From contig CM049309.1 of NCBI GenBank assembly GCA_026874595.1, positions 6,286,576 to 6,350,575 of the forward strand: DNA of 64,000 bases. Reading direction: 5' to 3'. The position numbers and the translations under genes were made by a program. Positions 49,380-61,194 of this stretch are shown piece by piece (the stretch's first letter is position 1; each line of letters opens with the position of its first letter). The notes beneath the pieces are model-generated. The model worked only from the letters and a program-made list of their open reading frames with translations, made no database searches and was not told where the DNA came from. Source of the DNA: Sipunculus nudus. Its lineage: Eukaryota; Annelida; Sipuncula; Golfingiida; Sipunculidae.

Positions 49380-49620
49380 CGTGACCCAAACATAGTGGTC
49401 ACATATCGTTGACCTAACTATTTCTCGCGTAAAGGTCGTGGTCACACTTTGGTCATCTTATCTTTCCTCTTAATGTCGTGGTCACATGTCGGTTCTCTAT
49501 TTCCTACATGTATGTGCTCTATTTCCCCTTAACGTCGTGATCACATGTTGGTGCCCTATTTTCCATATGTTTCCCCAAAAATGATGTGATAATCTTTCGG
49601 AGCTCTAACCATTTCCGCAC
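49380..49620. repeat. Tandem array, 40-59-bp unit, about 5 diverged copies
   Basis: GTGGTCACAT-type anchors lie at 49,395, 49,438, 49,478, 49,537 (GTGATCACATGTTGG) and a weak one at 49,586. Between anchors CTCTATTTCC and CCTTAA(C/T)GTCG recur. The 59-base unit contains an extra copy of the TTTCCTACATG/TGCTCTATTTCC segment. Confidence 0.8.
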
Positions 49621-50379
49621 AAGGTTCAATATTACATTTGCTATAAAATAATATGGTTTAAGTGCGTACACGGACATTCAAAACGTAATACTTTGACAAA
49701 GCCAATAGTAAAAAGTACAAAATATCCTGGCTAAAAATTAACTCCGAAGAGCGTGAATTCTGATTCATCCCATAGGGTTTTCAGACAGGGCAACGGCAGA
49801 TCTAAGGCAGGCATTCTGTGTGCGCAAAAAAAACACGGTGATACGAGAACAATAAGATCAAAGGCTTTATATTCATTGTGGGATTAGGCGGCCATGGGTA
49901 TGTAGCTTTTTGCAGGCCATTATATCAAGGATTAATCAATAAGATAGGAATGGTCGGGTGAAATCCGGAACCTGCGCCGACGCGAATTATTTGTGCTCAT
50001 GTCATTACACAACGAATCCTAACCCTTGGGCCATGATTAAATGAACTTTCGCTGCGGCTGCAAACAACCTCACTTGGATTTCAATAACACAGAATATCAT
50101 CTTCGCAATCTCACTCTTATCTTTCGAATGAGGGTTACTAGGTTCAGCCTTATTCTTCCAGAAAAAGATTACTTGCTCTTGTTATTTGGCTGCTTTCGTT
50201 CAACTCTGCATAGTTATGTCAGTCGGTATTTCGATCGCTGAAGTAGGATTGCTTTTCCACCGTCTTTTCAGGATTGCACGTGAGCAGTTTCGTCAAGAAA
50301 GCCAGTTAAAGACATTTTTTTCCAAACTTAGTTATACGTAGTCCATTTATACTGTCAATATCCTGATTGCCATATTGCA
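49621..50379. other. Unique non-coding stretch
   Basis: A 66-codon frame (50,041-50,241, +) has mixed composition but is not recognisable. No repeats or RNA genes seen. Confidence 0.5.
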
Positions 50380-51385
50380 AAGGAACCCATCTATAGAACG
50401 TCGAACGTGGAATTTTCAGAAAAGTAACACTATACTAATATCGTATTTATAATTTTTTTCTGAATTTAACATTTATATATTTTTTAAAGTACGTCTTTAA
50501 CATTGCCTTTCAAAATGAAAAATAGTAAAGAACTCAAAAGCATTCGACTTTCGACTGGATTCCCATCAGACGCTTAACCCCCTTCCAGACGAATTAATTC
50601 ATATACTACTAAACCTCTCCAGATTAATGCGTGGCGAGATGGCAAAATGGAACTCTAGCGAAAACCGCGAACATTTAATCTCGCAAAAGAAACCAAAGTA
50701 TTTGAAAGCTTTATCTCGCAAAAGCAACCACAGAATTTGAAAATGTTATCTCGTTGGGACAGTACCAGACAGACATATCGCGTAGGTACCCATGTACAGA
50801 GCGTCGAAAGTCGAATGGCAGAACATTAATACCATTGATATTTTAGTTCATCTGTAATTCAAACATTAATGTTATTAATAAATAGATATTTGACATTACC
50901 TATCAATAATTAAAAAGATAATTGCAATGCGTTTGACTTTTCACTTGTTTTTCATCACACACGTAACCACATTCCCGTGGCAATAATTCATATAATACAA
51001 AACCTCTCTAGATTGAAAATTTTATCTCGCAAGGCCACGACAACATTTTTGTCAATAATCTCGCAAAGGCAACCACAGAAATTTAAAATTTAATCTCCAA
51101 CAGGCAACTACGGGATTTGAATCTTTATTGCAAAGGCAACCACAGCATTTGAATATTTAATGCAAGGCAACCACAAATATTGAAAATTTGATCTCGCAAA
51201 GGCCATTACAAAATTTGTCAAAATAATCTCGCACAGGCAACCACGGGATCTGAATCTTTACTGCAAAGGCAACCACAGCATTTGAATCTTTAATGCAAAG
51301 GCAACCACAAAAAAATGAAATTTTTTTTCTCGAAAAGGCCTACGCAGAATTTAAAAATGTAATCTAGCAAAGGCAACCACAGAAA
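50380..51385. repeat. ~400-bp duplication with embedded CTCGCAAAGGCAACCAC minisatellite
   Basis: The segment from 50,380 (GGAACCCATCTATAGAACGT) recurs from about 50,782 (GGTACCCATGTACAGAGCGT). Later blocks also recur about 400 bases apart: TTAACATTGCC/TTGACATTACC, ATTCATATACTACTAAACC / ATTCATATAATACAAAACC, CTCTCCAGATT / CTCTCTAGATT. Each copy ends in a minisatellite built from CTCGCAAAGGCAACCACAG plus AATTTGAAAATTTAAT (35-45 bp); the first holds about 3 units and the second about 10. In the second the units form a longer pattern, with the GGCC variant of the unit starting it at 51,026, 51,193 and 51,329. Confidence 0.85.
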
Positions 51386-51401
51386 TTGAAAACGAACTCT
51401 C

Positions 51402-51404
<3 letters not shown>

Positions 51405-51459
<55 letters not shown>

Positions 51460-51478
51460 TAAATATATATATATATAT
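51405..51478. repeat. AT microsatellite
   Basis: Long AT run with AAATATAAAT breaks, directly after the minisatellite. The 79-codon plus-strand frame is a repeat translation. Confidence 0.97.
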
Positions 51479-52172
51479 CCCCCCTTTATGTTAAAGTCCA
51501 ATAGACAGACACATGATGGACACGTATTAAGTTCATATCTTCATCACAAAAAAACCAAGATTGTGCTCTTTATATATAATATAGATAATACTGCTTGGAT
51601 GTGTTACATCAATTTTCCAGTTTAATATATTAAAAAAAATTAATTTATAACGTTGAAAGAGTTAAAAAAAATAATTTGAGAGGTAGGCTGTTTATACAAA
51701 GCTGGCGACAGGACAGCCTGGTACCACATACGTCAGTCTTTATTCATGGAACCACTATATCTATACCATTAGCGTATAAAATCGGTTCCTATGACGACCG
51801 TTTTCTTCCACGATTGACATTGAAGCTGTATACAGGTGACAGGTTACTCTATAGCCAATAAATGCCGGGAATTCCATGATGAATTGAGTCTAACCACCTG
51901 TCATACTGTGAAGCCTGACACGACACTTTTGATTAATTTTTTTTCTGCGGATATCTGAGTTTAATCCGCACTCTGTGGCGAGGTCACGTGGGGTCACATG
52001 ATTGATAACGTAATTCTCTATCTAGCCACTGTGCATGTTCAAGTTAATTAAATTTCAAAGAGTCGTTCTTATCTTAGTTTTATATTCAAAGTGTACAATT
52101 ACACCAAATAATATTAATATATAAAGGCTAATAATGCTAGAACCTTGTAATTTATTGTTTTCTTAACAAATT

Positions 52173-52224
<52 letters not shown>

Positions 52225-52512
52225 ATATACATAATAATACAGGGGTGATTTAAATATGATTTTTTTTATTATCCAAAGTAATTCAAATGTTTTTTCTATT
52301 ACAAATATGATCCACGTTAATAATGGACAACTATAATGCGCGAAATCGTAAAATGTATTAATTATCAGGTTATAATATTTTCAGCGGAATTCATGTCCTT
52401 CAATCTGAAAATGACTAAACTGTGCATTATGATTCAAACCCGTAAAATCAGCACGTAATTTCAATCAGCAAAAGTTATGTTGTTTGTAGCAGGAAACTCT
52501 AATGAATAATTA
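51479..52512. other. Non-coding stretch with AT microsatellite at 52.2 kb
   Basis: AT run at 52,178-52,217. A 61-codon frame (51,676-51,861, +) is not recognisable. Otherwise unique AT-rich sequence. Confidence 0.55.
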
Positions 52513-52692
52513 GAAATCTGTATTCCAAGCCATACAAGGATCCGTGACTCTACATTTGTGAATATTCCTTGATGACGTTCCTAAATCCGAATCATTTTCC
52601 AGATCCACACCAAAATCTAACTGATTCTTCCTTGACCCGATCCCGAAATGGCCTTAAAATTTCATGAGATTCCACATACAGATTCCTGGCGG
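52513..52692 (+). mobile_element. Dispersed element family A, copy 3 (internally deleted)
   Basis: Begins AGAAATCTGTATTCCAAGCC, lacks the GGCCCATATTCCCAGG block, resumes at GTGAATATTCCTTGATGACG, then CCAGATCCACACCAAAATCT, AACTGATTCTTCCTTG, TTTCATGAGATTCCACATAC, and ends CCTGGCGGAGGCAAAGAC. The CA-rich tail is missing. Its GGCGGAGG end is the inverse of the CCTCCGCC near the start of copies 2 and 4, which suggests terminal inverted words in the family. Confidence 0.75.
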
Positions 52693-52897
52693 AGGCAAAG
52701 ACATCATCTGTTAGAGTACGTGCATACAATCATTTCAAAAGTTTTATATAAAAAGACGGTTGAAAGAAAACAAATCTCAGCTTATCTATACAGGATACAG
52801 GCATTGAAATTAATTTGCTTTGTGTCATTTTATAACAGGATTGGGATATGAAGTCCAGAGATGCAATTTTTTAGTGCAAGTGTCACATTATATTCTC

Positions 52898-52934
52898 TGA
52901 TCGCCAGGATGTTTGGTATTCATCTTGGCGATCA
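52898..52934. repeat. Short hairpin, 14-bp arms
   Basis: TGATCGCCAGGATG and CATCTTGGCGATCA are inverted copies with one mismatch, around a 9-base loop. No T-tract follows to suggest a polymerase III terminator. Probably a small fold-back or chance. Confidence 0.5.
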
Positions 52935-55669
52935 ATTCTTTATTCGGCCGTAGCGCGGTTTACATAATCCTTTATGGACAGAAGAATAACTCTCAAGAAC
53001 CGCTAGGGAAATGGCCGTGTTGATCTTTATGCTTCACATTCAAACAGACCTCATCCCATGAATCTTTCATCATCAAAATGGCTGCTTTCACGTCGCATTA
53101 GGTTCGCAATGGTTGTTGGTTGTAAAAACACTGCGGACCTTATCCTGAAGAAACGCGTTCCATAAACAGAGAAGCCCTCTTTATCTCAAAAACCCAGCTC
53201 GTCCCTGACAGCCAGTCAATGACTTCCGGTGCGAGTCTCTGTACTTGGATCCGTTTGATGTACAGCGTAAGGACATGTTATAAAAGCAAGAATGGTCAGG
53301 CCAGGAAAGTTTATTTTCCGAGATTGCTTGGTGTGTGTTCTATTGTCTCCATTACAGGCGCGTAGAAATGATCTATTCCGCCTTGGAATCATGACAGCTT
53401 GGCTCCTAGAAATCTACAAATTGTCTTCAATATGTCCCTGTTTGAATATCTAAAGTATCATCCAGGCTTATTTACCTAGTGTCCCCCCTTTTTTCCACAA
53501 CTTACGAGTCTCGGAGAGTTGTCTAAATATATGAGACTCAGTTTTTGCTTCGATATGCAAGTTATTCCCAGTAGCTGCTCTGAATATGTCTGTTATATGC
53601 GTCTGATAAAAAAAAATCCTCTGGAACATTCAGGTACCCATTTTTTTCTTGATGCCCAAACATGCGGTTTAACAAAATTGCAACACGGAAGTGTCCCAAG
53701 GGGAACGGCCAGGCGAGCATCCATGTGCAGAGAGAGTTTGGTGGCAAAGGGCAAACGACAAAGTTTAAAGCGGAATGACGCTTTATTCCGACCACGCCTA
53801 AATCTTCAAATTGTAGTAGGACTCGCATCCTGGCCACTATTTATATATCTCAACGTTCCGAACTTTAATTTCAATAAAATAATTATCCCGTGTGACACAG
53901 CGTATTCATTTGGTTCCTCCTAATATATCCGGATCTCCACAGACAACGGGTTTAGGTGAAAGGAACAGTTGTACTGGACCTCTTTTGCTTTAAGTTCTAA
54001 ATTTAATCTGACCGCAATGCGCTGGGTAACCCTAGATATATGTTTATTAGAGATAATGAAATATACAGAGAGAGATAGAGAGGGGGGGGGGGGGTAATTA
54101 TATTGTAAATCCATTCTTAAAACATCCAATCCTATCTCCGTAAGTTCTAATAAATGACTTTAAAGTTCTAGAGGAATATATCCAATATACAAAAAAGCAC
54201 AAATGTGGGACGTTGGCGGGTCCGCTTCAGACAAATAGCGAAAAAATTCTTTAATCATTTTGCCAAAGGATCTCTAGACGTTTGTTAATATTCTATATCA
54301 GATTTACTTTATCCTGTAAACCATACTTATTGACATCATTGGATGTATTATTTCAGATCAAGTGGCATACCTAATTTCACATCAATCCGATGTTCCAACC
54401 CTCCCATTCAACAAGTCCCAGATGGCGCTAAACTTCTTATATAGAAACTATACGATATATATATTATAAATGTTTGCCTTGTTAAATTGATCACATTGAC
54501 TTACATTGCAGTGAAGAGTAAGGTTAATTGAACAAAAAAAAAAAAAAAGACGGAAAAATTAAAGCCTTAAGATGGCGCAATGAATCTTGTGTAATGTTTT
54601 GTCAGCTTTCTCCTGTTTTGCGGGACACTAATACATTCAGGTTGGAATATAAATTTCACTTTGCTGTTTCAGTGCTACTTAGAAAAAATGTTTTCATATA
54701 TACACACATAGAAAACATATTGTCCAGGTATTTTAATCAAGAATTCGTATCAAGAAGCCCGATGATCTAATCCATTTTTAATAGGAATATCCTGACAAAA
54801 TAGGTATATTAAGTTGATGAACTAGTTAATCATATTAGCGTTATGCATGGTCAGTATAGCAGATAGTTTATCAATAAAACGGCGGGGCGGTCCTGGTGGT
54901 TCAACAGACGACCGAGTCCTCGTTCTCCACTTGTATTAATCATGATTATAGAATTATTGAGTTAGCACTGTATTGACCTTGACATTAGGATCTACACATG
55001 GGCAGGCAGAGACGATCCTGATAATCCACCGGTATGGCCCAAGTGATCCCTTAATGATAAGTATGCGTCGACCTGACTCAAATTTAATGCCGTTTGCCCC
55101 CTTGTCCCTCACACGGCCTGAGCAGCTTCTGCTATCAAAGCCTCTTTGATGGCCTGATAGATGCAGTCCTATCATTCAGCGGCTGAGGACCGTGTTATAA
55201 AACCGGAAGTAGAATCATGCGGATCAATTCGCATGCTTTCCGGCTGCGGATGGATTTACGGGTCGTTCACACTGTGGCTTCCGGTTGCGGACTTTGCGTC
55301 GTATGGAGCAATTAGTTCATTTTTGCACTGCCGCGTTCTTTCTCCCTACTCTATCAAATTATACAAACATTGCGTAACGACGCCCGGGTTTACTTGTCTG
55401 GTTTTCGTTGCGCTTCATTATCTTTTTGTTGTGATTAATGGTGCCTCCAGGTTCTGAGGTCACGTGACTAACATCTCCAGTTATATAAGATATTCTATAT
55501 GCCGTGTTGTCACATGAAAAACTTTAATTTTACTCATAATAAATATATTTGGAAAATGTATTTTGAAATAACTGTTAACATAATTATAATTTGGTTTAAA
55601 CCTTCAAACCCATGTGTCGGACTATGGATTGTGTATTTTTTATTTGGTGGAGGTAACCGCCTCCCTTTT
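52935..55669. other. Non-coding stretch; longest frame of the window (134 codons)
   Basis: The frame at 53,519-53,923 (+) has no recognisable domain, no partner exon signals, and is crossed by an equally unconvincing 91-codon minus-strand frame, so I do not call it a gene. A poly-G run follows an AG tract at 54,066-54,094. From 55,150 to 55,450 CpG is more frequent and a 98-codon frame (55,161-55,457, +) is open, with CCGGAAG and GTCACGTGAC-like words; it could be a small regulatory patch. Confidence 0.4.
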
Positions 55670-55960
55670 TAATGCTAACTCATCTAATTCTTAAGCTAAG
55701 TATTTACATCTGCAGAGTTCCATTTCGGTTTAAGACTAGGTGACAGGGCGGTGGAAGTCGCTTCCTGTCATTTCATTTAATATCCTGGTGTCACCCAGGC
55801 CCGGTGTCTATCGCACCTGCAGGGTCTGGGTGTGTAATCCTCCCCATTGCTGGAACATAACACCGAGGAACCTGCCGAGGACGCACTCGTTTGTCAGTGA
55901 TACACGGGGCCTTCCAATTAAGCCTGTAGAGCGCTCGCCCTGGGTTTGGTCCGACCGTGA
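55670..55960 (+). mobile_element. Dispersed repeat family E, copy 2
   Basis: AAGTATTTACATCTGCAGAG, TTCCATTTCGG, GACTAGGTGACAGG and later ACCGAGGAACCTGC, GAGGACGCACTCGTTTGTCA, GTGATACACGGGG, CTTCCAATTAAGCCTGTAGA match 48,195-48,440. This copy is much richer in G+C than copy 1, consistent with being less decayed. The 98-codon frame at 55,740-56,036 is repeat-derived in its larger part. Confidence 0.6.
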
Positions 55961-58900
55961 AAATGTCATCGCTGCTCGGCTGAGGTTTGGAAGCCAGTGT
56001 GTATTTCGTTTTAATTTAACGATAGGACAGTTCTAAAGAATATAATTGTTTGGGCCTTGAAAAAAATTATGATGAACCAGGACCATAAAACAACTGTGAA
56101 CAACGATAAGGTATAAAGTTAATTTAGTGAAAACAATAAAAATTAATGGAACGCCCAAGTCATTTGTAAAATTAAGAGAGTCCCAAGTAATCCTTAAACG
56201 GGCCTACTGAGGCTCCCTTATGGATAAAAGAACACCCAAAGAATAATATATACGTGTAGTAAATCAAGGCTATGTAGACCATATAGGGAAAACGGTACAG
56301 CCCTCCGTAAAATATATTTGAGACTTTAGACACATATCCTCTGAAAAGATAATTATTGTTTACCTTTATACAACGTAAATTATACAGCTGCTGACGGACT
56401 TTCCTTAAAAAATATCAGACACAATGTACACAATCGATAAGTTAAATCGTAATGCAGATAGATTCATATATGTAAATTTTTCCACAGACGAGTACGCGTA
56501 TTAATATCAATTACTCGCACAGGCTTTGCACGTCAGGTTTGGATATCTCCCAGTGCTGTCCATTCAAACTGAGACGACTTATGTATCCAGTGCTTTCCCG
56601 ATGGTGCCAGTCTAACGCAAAGTCAGTCATGACCATTGTAACTGAAAAGGAAATGCTGCATTTTTCTAGGAGGCAAGCAAGATGATGCCTTGCTATGGGC
56701 TGAAACCAAGATGAGAACCATCTGATAGACACCGTAAGCACTGAGGATCATAACTGCAGGAATGTTTCTACAGACCCAGACACCATTAATACCAATGCTA
56801 TGAAACTGTGACAAAGCCTGCCGACAATCCGACAGAAACGGAAATAGTTTCAACACTAATCCGACTAAAGCTGTCTCCCGGCGCGCGTTTACGACGACTC
56901 ATCAAATTTTCTGGAGCCGGTCTACATACTATCTTTACCGGAAGGTGCTACCTTCAATCTGAGCCCCGCCAGACGGCTCACGTGCCTGGCTCACGTAATT
57001 TTCCATTTCCCCTATAAGACGGTCATGCGATGTCGGCAACTGGTAATGTATACTTGATCATCGCCGCTGTTTCCTCACTTTCTAACTCAAACCTGTCAGA
57101 CCATTTTTTTAATAACAGCCAAAAGAACAAAATCAGAAGTAAATACTGCTCTTGATAAATGTTTGTTTTGCTTTTTTGTTTTCAAAATATATGAAGTGGC
57201 CTTAAATATGCAACGCATTAGGGTGGTCAGCTTGTACTTGAATCATGACCCAAGCCATACTCGTTCACGCATTGCAACGGTGATCTGTTGCCTTAATACC
57301 AAGGTAAACAGTCGGAAATCTTAACATTAGACTACGAGTGATGAATTAACACAAAACCATACACGTGACCTCACAAACAAAAGGGTAAGCCATCTCTTGT
57401 GCAATAAGTCATAATGTGTGACGTACAAGCTGGCTATTGTCCAGTAACAAGTATGGAACATGCTTGTATATTCATGCGATCAGAAATCAACAAACATGCA
57501 CAGGGATTTACCAAAATACTGAGTTAAAATGGATTATTTCTCGCAAATGTTATAGGAGTTGTTAGAAGTATACACAAATATCTTTTACGATTCCGTTGGT
57601 TTATTTAAATTGACAGCGTACCTCTAGGCCATGTGGCGTTGTCAAAAATGACGACAATACTTGCATTTGCACATAGACTTATAGTTCAGCATGTCATACA
57701 AGGTGTAAAACCACTCTGAAGCTGGTCCTAGAGGTCTTATTAGAGGGTCGAAATGGTGCTTAAAAAGAATGAGATTGTTGAAGGACGAATCGCTTTGGTC
57801 GACAACACTAACTCTTTCTAGACGTCCCCTTGTACCAATAAAAAAAAGTCATTTAAAGTAAAGTTCAGGAAAGTAATTATAGAGGGCGCTCTGCATACCG
57901 GGTTATCCTGTTGAGCCAGACGCACCGTAAAGTTCCCATCGTGAAGAGTCAAAGTCACTCCAAAAAGGAGAAGGAGCTGGGATAGTAAACATGAATATTC
58001 ATGAACAGTAGAAGATAACGGATGTGGTTTCTACTGAGAGGCATATAATCTCAGATAACGGAAGAGAATTAAAATAACAGCAAACTTAATTCAAAAAGCA
58101 TTCTTAAAGAAGATACAGCAAGGTTGTAAGAAAATACATCTACAGAATGACAACTTCCGTTGGCTCCAAAATTATTTCAAGCCGTGCATTCATATACATA
58201 TATTTTCAAATGCACTACCGATTTCATTTATTCTAACACCTTTTAAACAAATAACTTAAGCAAAATGTGCGCTATTCCGGTTAAGGAGACGGGAACAGGA
58301 ACAGATAACTGATGTTCTAATTATAAGTAAGGCAATTTAATTGCATGAGACAATTAAAGTGCATTTTCAGTCAGCTCCATTTGGCGTTATTGGTGAGAGC
58401 CCCCGTAGTTATTTCTTAGAAATGACATTATAGTTAATTGTTAATGTGTATTTACGAGCGAAAGTTAATTAGATAATACTCTTGAAATTGAATCCAACTC
58501 GCCCCACGTCTTTTAAGGAGGAAAAATTTATGCTTATGGGTATATTTAAAAGAACGCCTAATTAACAAGGCGTGATTTATCCATTAGCACATACCGAAAG
58601 GATAACCAGTGGAATTAATTGGCACTAACTCAATTTTATGTTGAAACGTAGTTTAAAATATATAGTATACATATGCCCTTGCCAACTGATAAATTCCTTC
58701 TTATAACGGTTTAAACCGTTAATATAAAATAAATTATGGCGAGAAATAAGAAAGACCCCAGTATCTACAACACCTCACATTTTTCTTTAGCTTTTGGGAA
58801 GGGGGGGGGGGGGATTATCATACAGAAACAAAACATATTTCATCAGTCAGCTGCCATAAAAGATTTTCATAAATGTTGGTCTATCGTATGTCCTTGATTT

Positions 58901-58984
58901 TTTCAATCAAACGTGAATTATTAAAAATATAGCAAAAAGAAAATTCATAGATGTACAGTCACTAATGATTGAATGAACCTGTGA
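55961..58984. other. Unique non-coding stretch
   Basis: Frames up to 77 codons (56,511-56,741 - and 56,623-56,856 -) are not recognisable. From 58,331 to 58,475 TAATT cores are dense (AATTTAATTGC, CAATTAAAG, GTTAATTGTTAATG, AAGTTAATTAGATAA) in a patch of mixed composition, a possible homeodomain-bound enhancer with weak evidence. Poly-G at 58,801-58,813. Confidence 0.4.
58704..58721. promoter_or_regulatory. Perfect 18-bp palindrome, paired Myb-type sites
   Basis: TAACGGTTTAAACCGTTA equals its own reverse complement. Each half, TAACGG, fits the Myb consensus YAACNG. This is a long perfect palindrome in otherwise non-repetitive sequence; function is not shown. Confidence 0.3.
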
Positions 58985-59045
58985 ATATGGCCCGAATACG
59001 TAATCGGCGGAGGCTTGCATTCGTAAGTATTCAGATTTAAAGTTA
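58985..59045 (-). mobile_element. Dispersed element family A, terminal fragment
   Basis: CGGCGGAGGCTTGCATTCG followed by AAGTATTCAGATTT is the reverse complement of the start of copy 4 (AAATCTGCATTTTAGGAATG then CAAGCCTCCGCC). Only the terminal ~50 bases are present. Confidence 0.6.
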
Positions 59046-59111
59046 ACATATGGATCTGTTCAATAAAAACCAGATTTCAACGTGAAAAAACATTTATTTT
59101 GAACATTTTAA

Positions 59112-59265
59112 CTTCATTTGGCTCTTAAATATTTTTTTTATCCTGGTTGACCTGATATTTATTATATTATTTTCAGCAATCACCGGCTCATTTGGCCCTG
59201 GAATAATTTTTCATATTGGCTGACCTTTTGATGTATATTATATTATTTTCAGCAATCACTGTTCC
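59112..59265. repeat. Tandem repeat, ~73-bp unit, about 2 copies
   Basis: TTGACCTGATATTTATTATA / CTGACCTTTTGATGTATATT followed by the shared TATATTATTTTCAGCAATCA and CATTTGG(C/C)(T/C)CT block; TGACC anchors at 59,148 and 59,221. Confidence 0.8.
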
Positions 59266-59409
59266 ATTTGTAATTAAAAGTTGTGGTTTTAATTCAAACT
59301 TTAGAATTATAGAAATAGCTTTAGAAATAATTTTTTAATAATCAATGATGGAATGTTTAGTTACTTTGGTGAATAGTGAAATTCTGTCAGATATAGAAAA
59401 ATTATATTT

Positions 59410-59595
59410 CATACCATGGTTTTGGGTTATTTATGGTAATCTTTATGTCATTGCACTGTTTTGGTCATAACTTATGGTAATCTATATTACATTCCATGGT
59501 TTTGGGTTATTTATGGTAAACCTATGTCAAACTTTGGATCTGGGTTATTTATGGTAATCTATATTTCCCGTCATGGCTTTGAGATATTTTTGGTT
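59410..59595. repeat. Tandem repeat, 40-bp unit, 5 copies
   Basis: GGTTTTGGGTTATTTATGGT units begin at about 59,418, 59,458, 59,498, 59,536 and 59,575, each followed by AATCTATATT-like sequence and CATTCCATGG-like sequence. First and third units are nearly identical, suggesting an alternating pattern with an 80-bp period. Confidence 0.85.
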
Positions 59596-61194
59596 TTTGA
59601 GAAAACCGTAGTGAAAAAAATGACTGTCTGTATTGTTTAAAGAGCTTTGGCGCCATTTGCATGCAAAATTTACACCAGGAAAACAGCCTGTTGCCGGGAA
59701 ATTTAAGGGTTAGTGCATTTCCAGGTGTTCTTTTATAGACAATGATCCTTGATTCCTGGGGTTAATACAATCGCGGGCCTCCTTAAGTGATGCCAGCAAC
59801 CAAGAGCATCCTTCTTTTTCCCGTTAATAGAATCAAAGCACAGCTTTTTTTCTCACTCTCTCTCTCTCTCTTTCAAGTTTGTAGCCATTTATCTCGGCTT
59901 CCCATTCTTTTCAAATGTCAACTGAAATGACATCGGCTCGAAGCCTATAAAATATTGCTATGGTAACGTTAAAACCTTTATGTAGGAACCAGCTGTACTG
60001 CCTGCTGACAGCGCCGGCTGAACAAAACCTGTAAATCAGCTGTCGTGTATAAATACTGGTGATCATAGCTGTTTTAAGGGATACCCCAACGGCTAGATAC
60101 ATAGGCATGTACCGCTTTAGAAACGTATAGAGTTTCCCTGACAGTTTTAAACGGGCCTTGTCAAGTCTTTTGACATTAATATTGTTCTGCAGTGCAAACG
60201 CACTGATATATATTCTTAACAATTGGATATTGTTAAAATTTCTCCTGTTCAAATGTTCGCCTTAACGTTAAAACGACATTCAATTCTGAAAGGTGTAAGG
60301 TAATATTTTTTTCACAGATTTAGTTAAAGCCCTGAAGAAAGGCCTGCGCCGCGGGTGCTTAATTAGCTACTCTGGCAGACATGTTCCTAATGAACAATTA
60401 AGGCAGTGGTGCAGCTTACTGAGAAGGATGGGCCATGTTTTCTGATAAAATCTGCAAAAAACTAAAATCCCACCCTCATACGCCAAAAGGCGGAGCTTTT
60501 TAGGGTTTCCTCGTTAGTCTGCCTGGGACTGAACCCTTCCCCCCCCCTCCCACTTTCCAAACTTTTGGATCCGCCCAGGCGAGAGTAACACGTTTCCAAA
60601 CTTGTCAGTTGATTAATCAAACAGACAAAAGAAAGAAAATCAATTCTAATTTTCTTACACTCTTTCAATATCCTTAAAGTGAAGTACTTTTTGAAGCCCC
60701 TCCAGATAATGTTTAATGCCCTCAGGTCATTTTGAATAATTCATAACAGAAAACAAACACTTTGGAGAGCGCAGAATTAACAATATGCAATACCCAAAGT
60801 AGAAACAAATTAGAAAAACGCGGAGGTGTTGATGAGGTGTTTAGGCGAACAGCGCTGTCGTATGTATCATTCCGCCTGCTGTCACGTGACACAATGATCA
60901 ATAGTTGGTTTCCTCACACAGAGCTATATTGTGGATGATTAATTTTGACTTCATAACTCGGTTTTCTCTGTGTTTCTCTGGTTGAACCGAGGAAAATGTT
61001 TAAGGTATAACTTGATTTGTTAATATGGCCGCTACCATAAAGCCTGATAACTTTCTTACTATGGTAAAAAAAGCTCATTAATAAATCAACCAAATTGTCA
61101 TTTACAATTATTATTTGACCCTTAAAGTTATATTATTTGAGCTTAGTTCAGTGTTAGTGCTATTAACTTTTCATTCTTTTTTTATAAGATATTT
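59596..61194. other. Non-coding stretch
   Basis: A short CT run lies at 59,853-59,873. The 113-codon minus-strand frame (59,911-60,252) is not recognisable. A poly-C run at 60,538-60,548 next to GGATCCGCCCAGG resembles ends of poly-C-bearing repeats. TAATTAG/CAATTAAGG cores lie at 60,358-60,405 and GTCACGTGAC at about 60,882. Confidence 0.45.

Noticed and set aside
50380-51385. CRISPR-like regular spacing of CGCAAAGGCAACCAC units
   Set aside because: Spacers are themselves repeated and AT-rich, units diverge, and the context is eukaryotic; it is a minisatellite.
53519-53923. 134-codon open frame on the plus strand, longest in the window
   Set aside because: No recognisable domain, signal or repeat; a 91-codon frame lies opposite; AT-rich DNA of this length can hold such frames by chance, and no splice context supports it.
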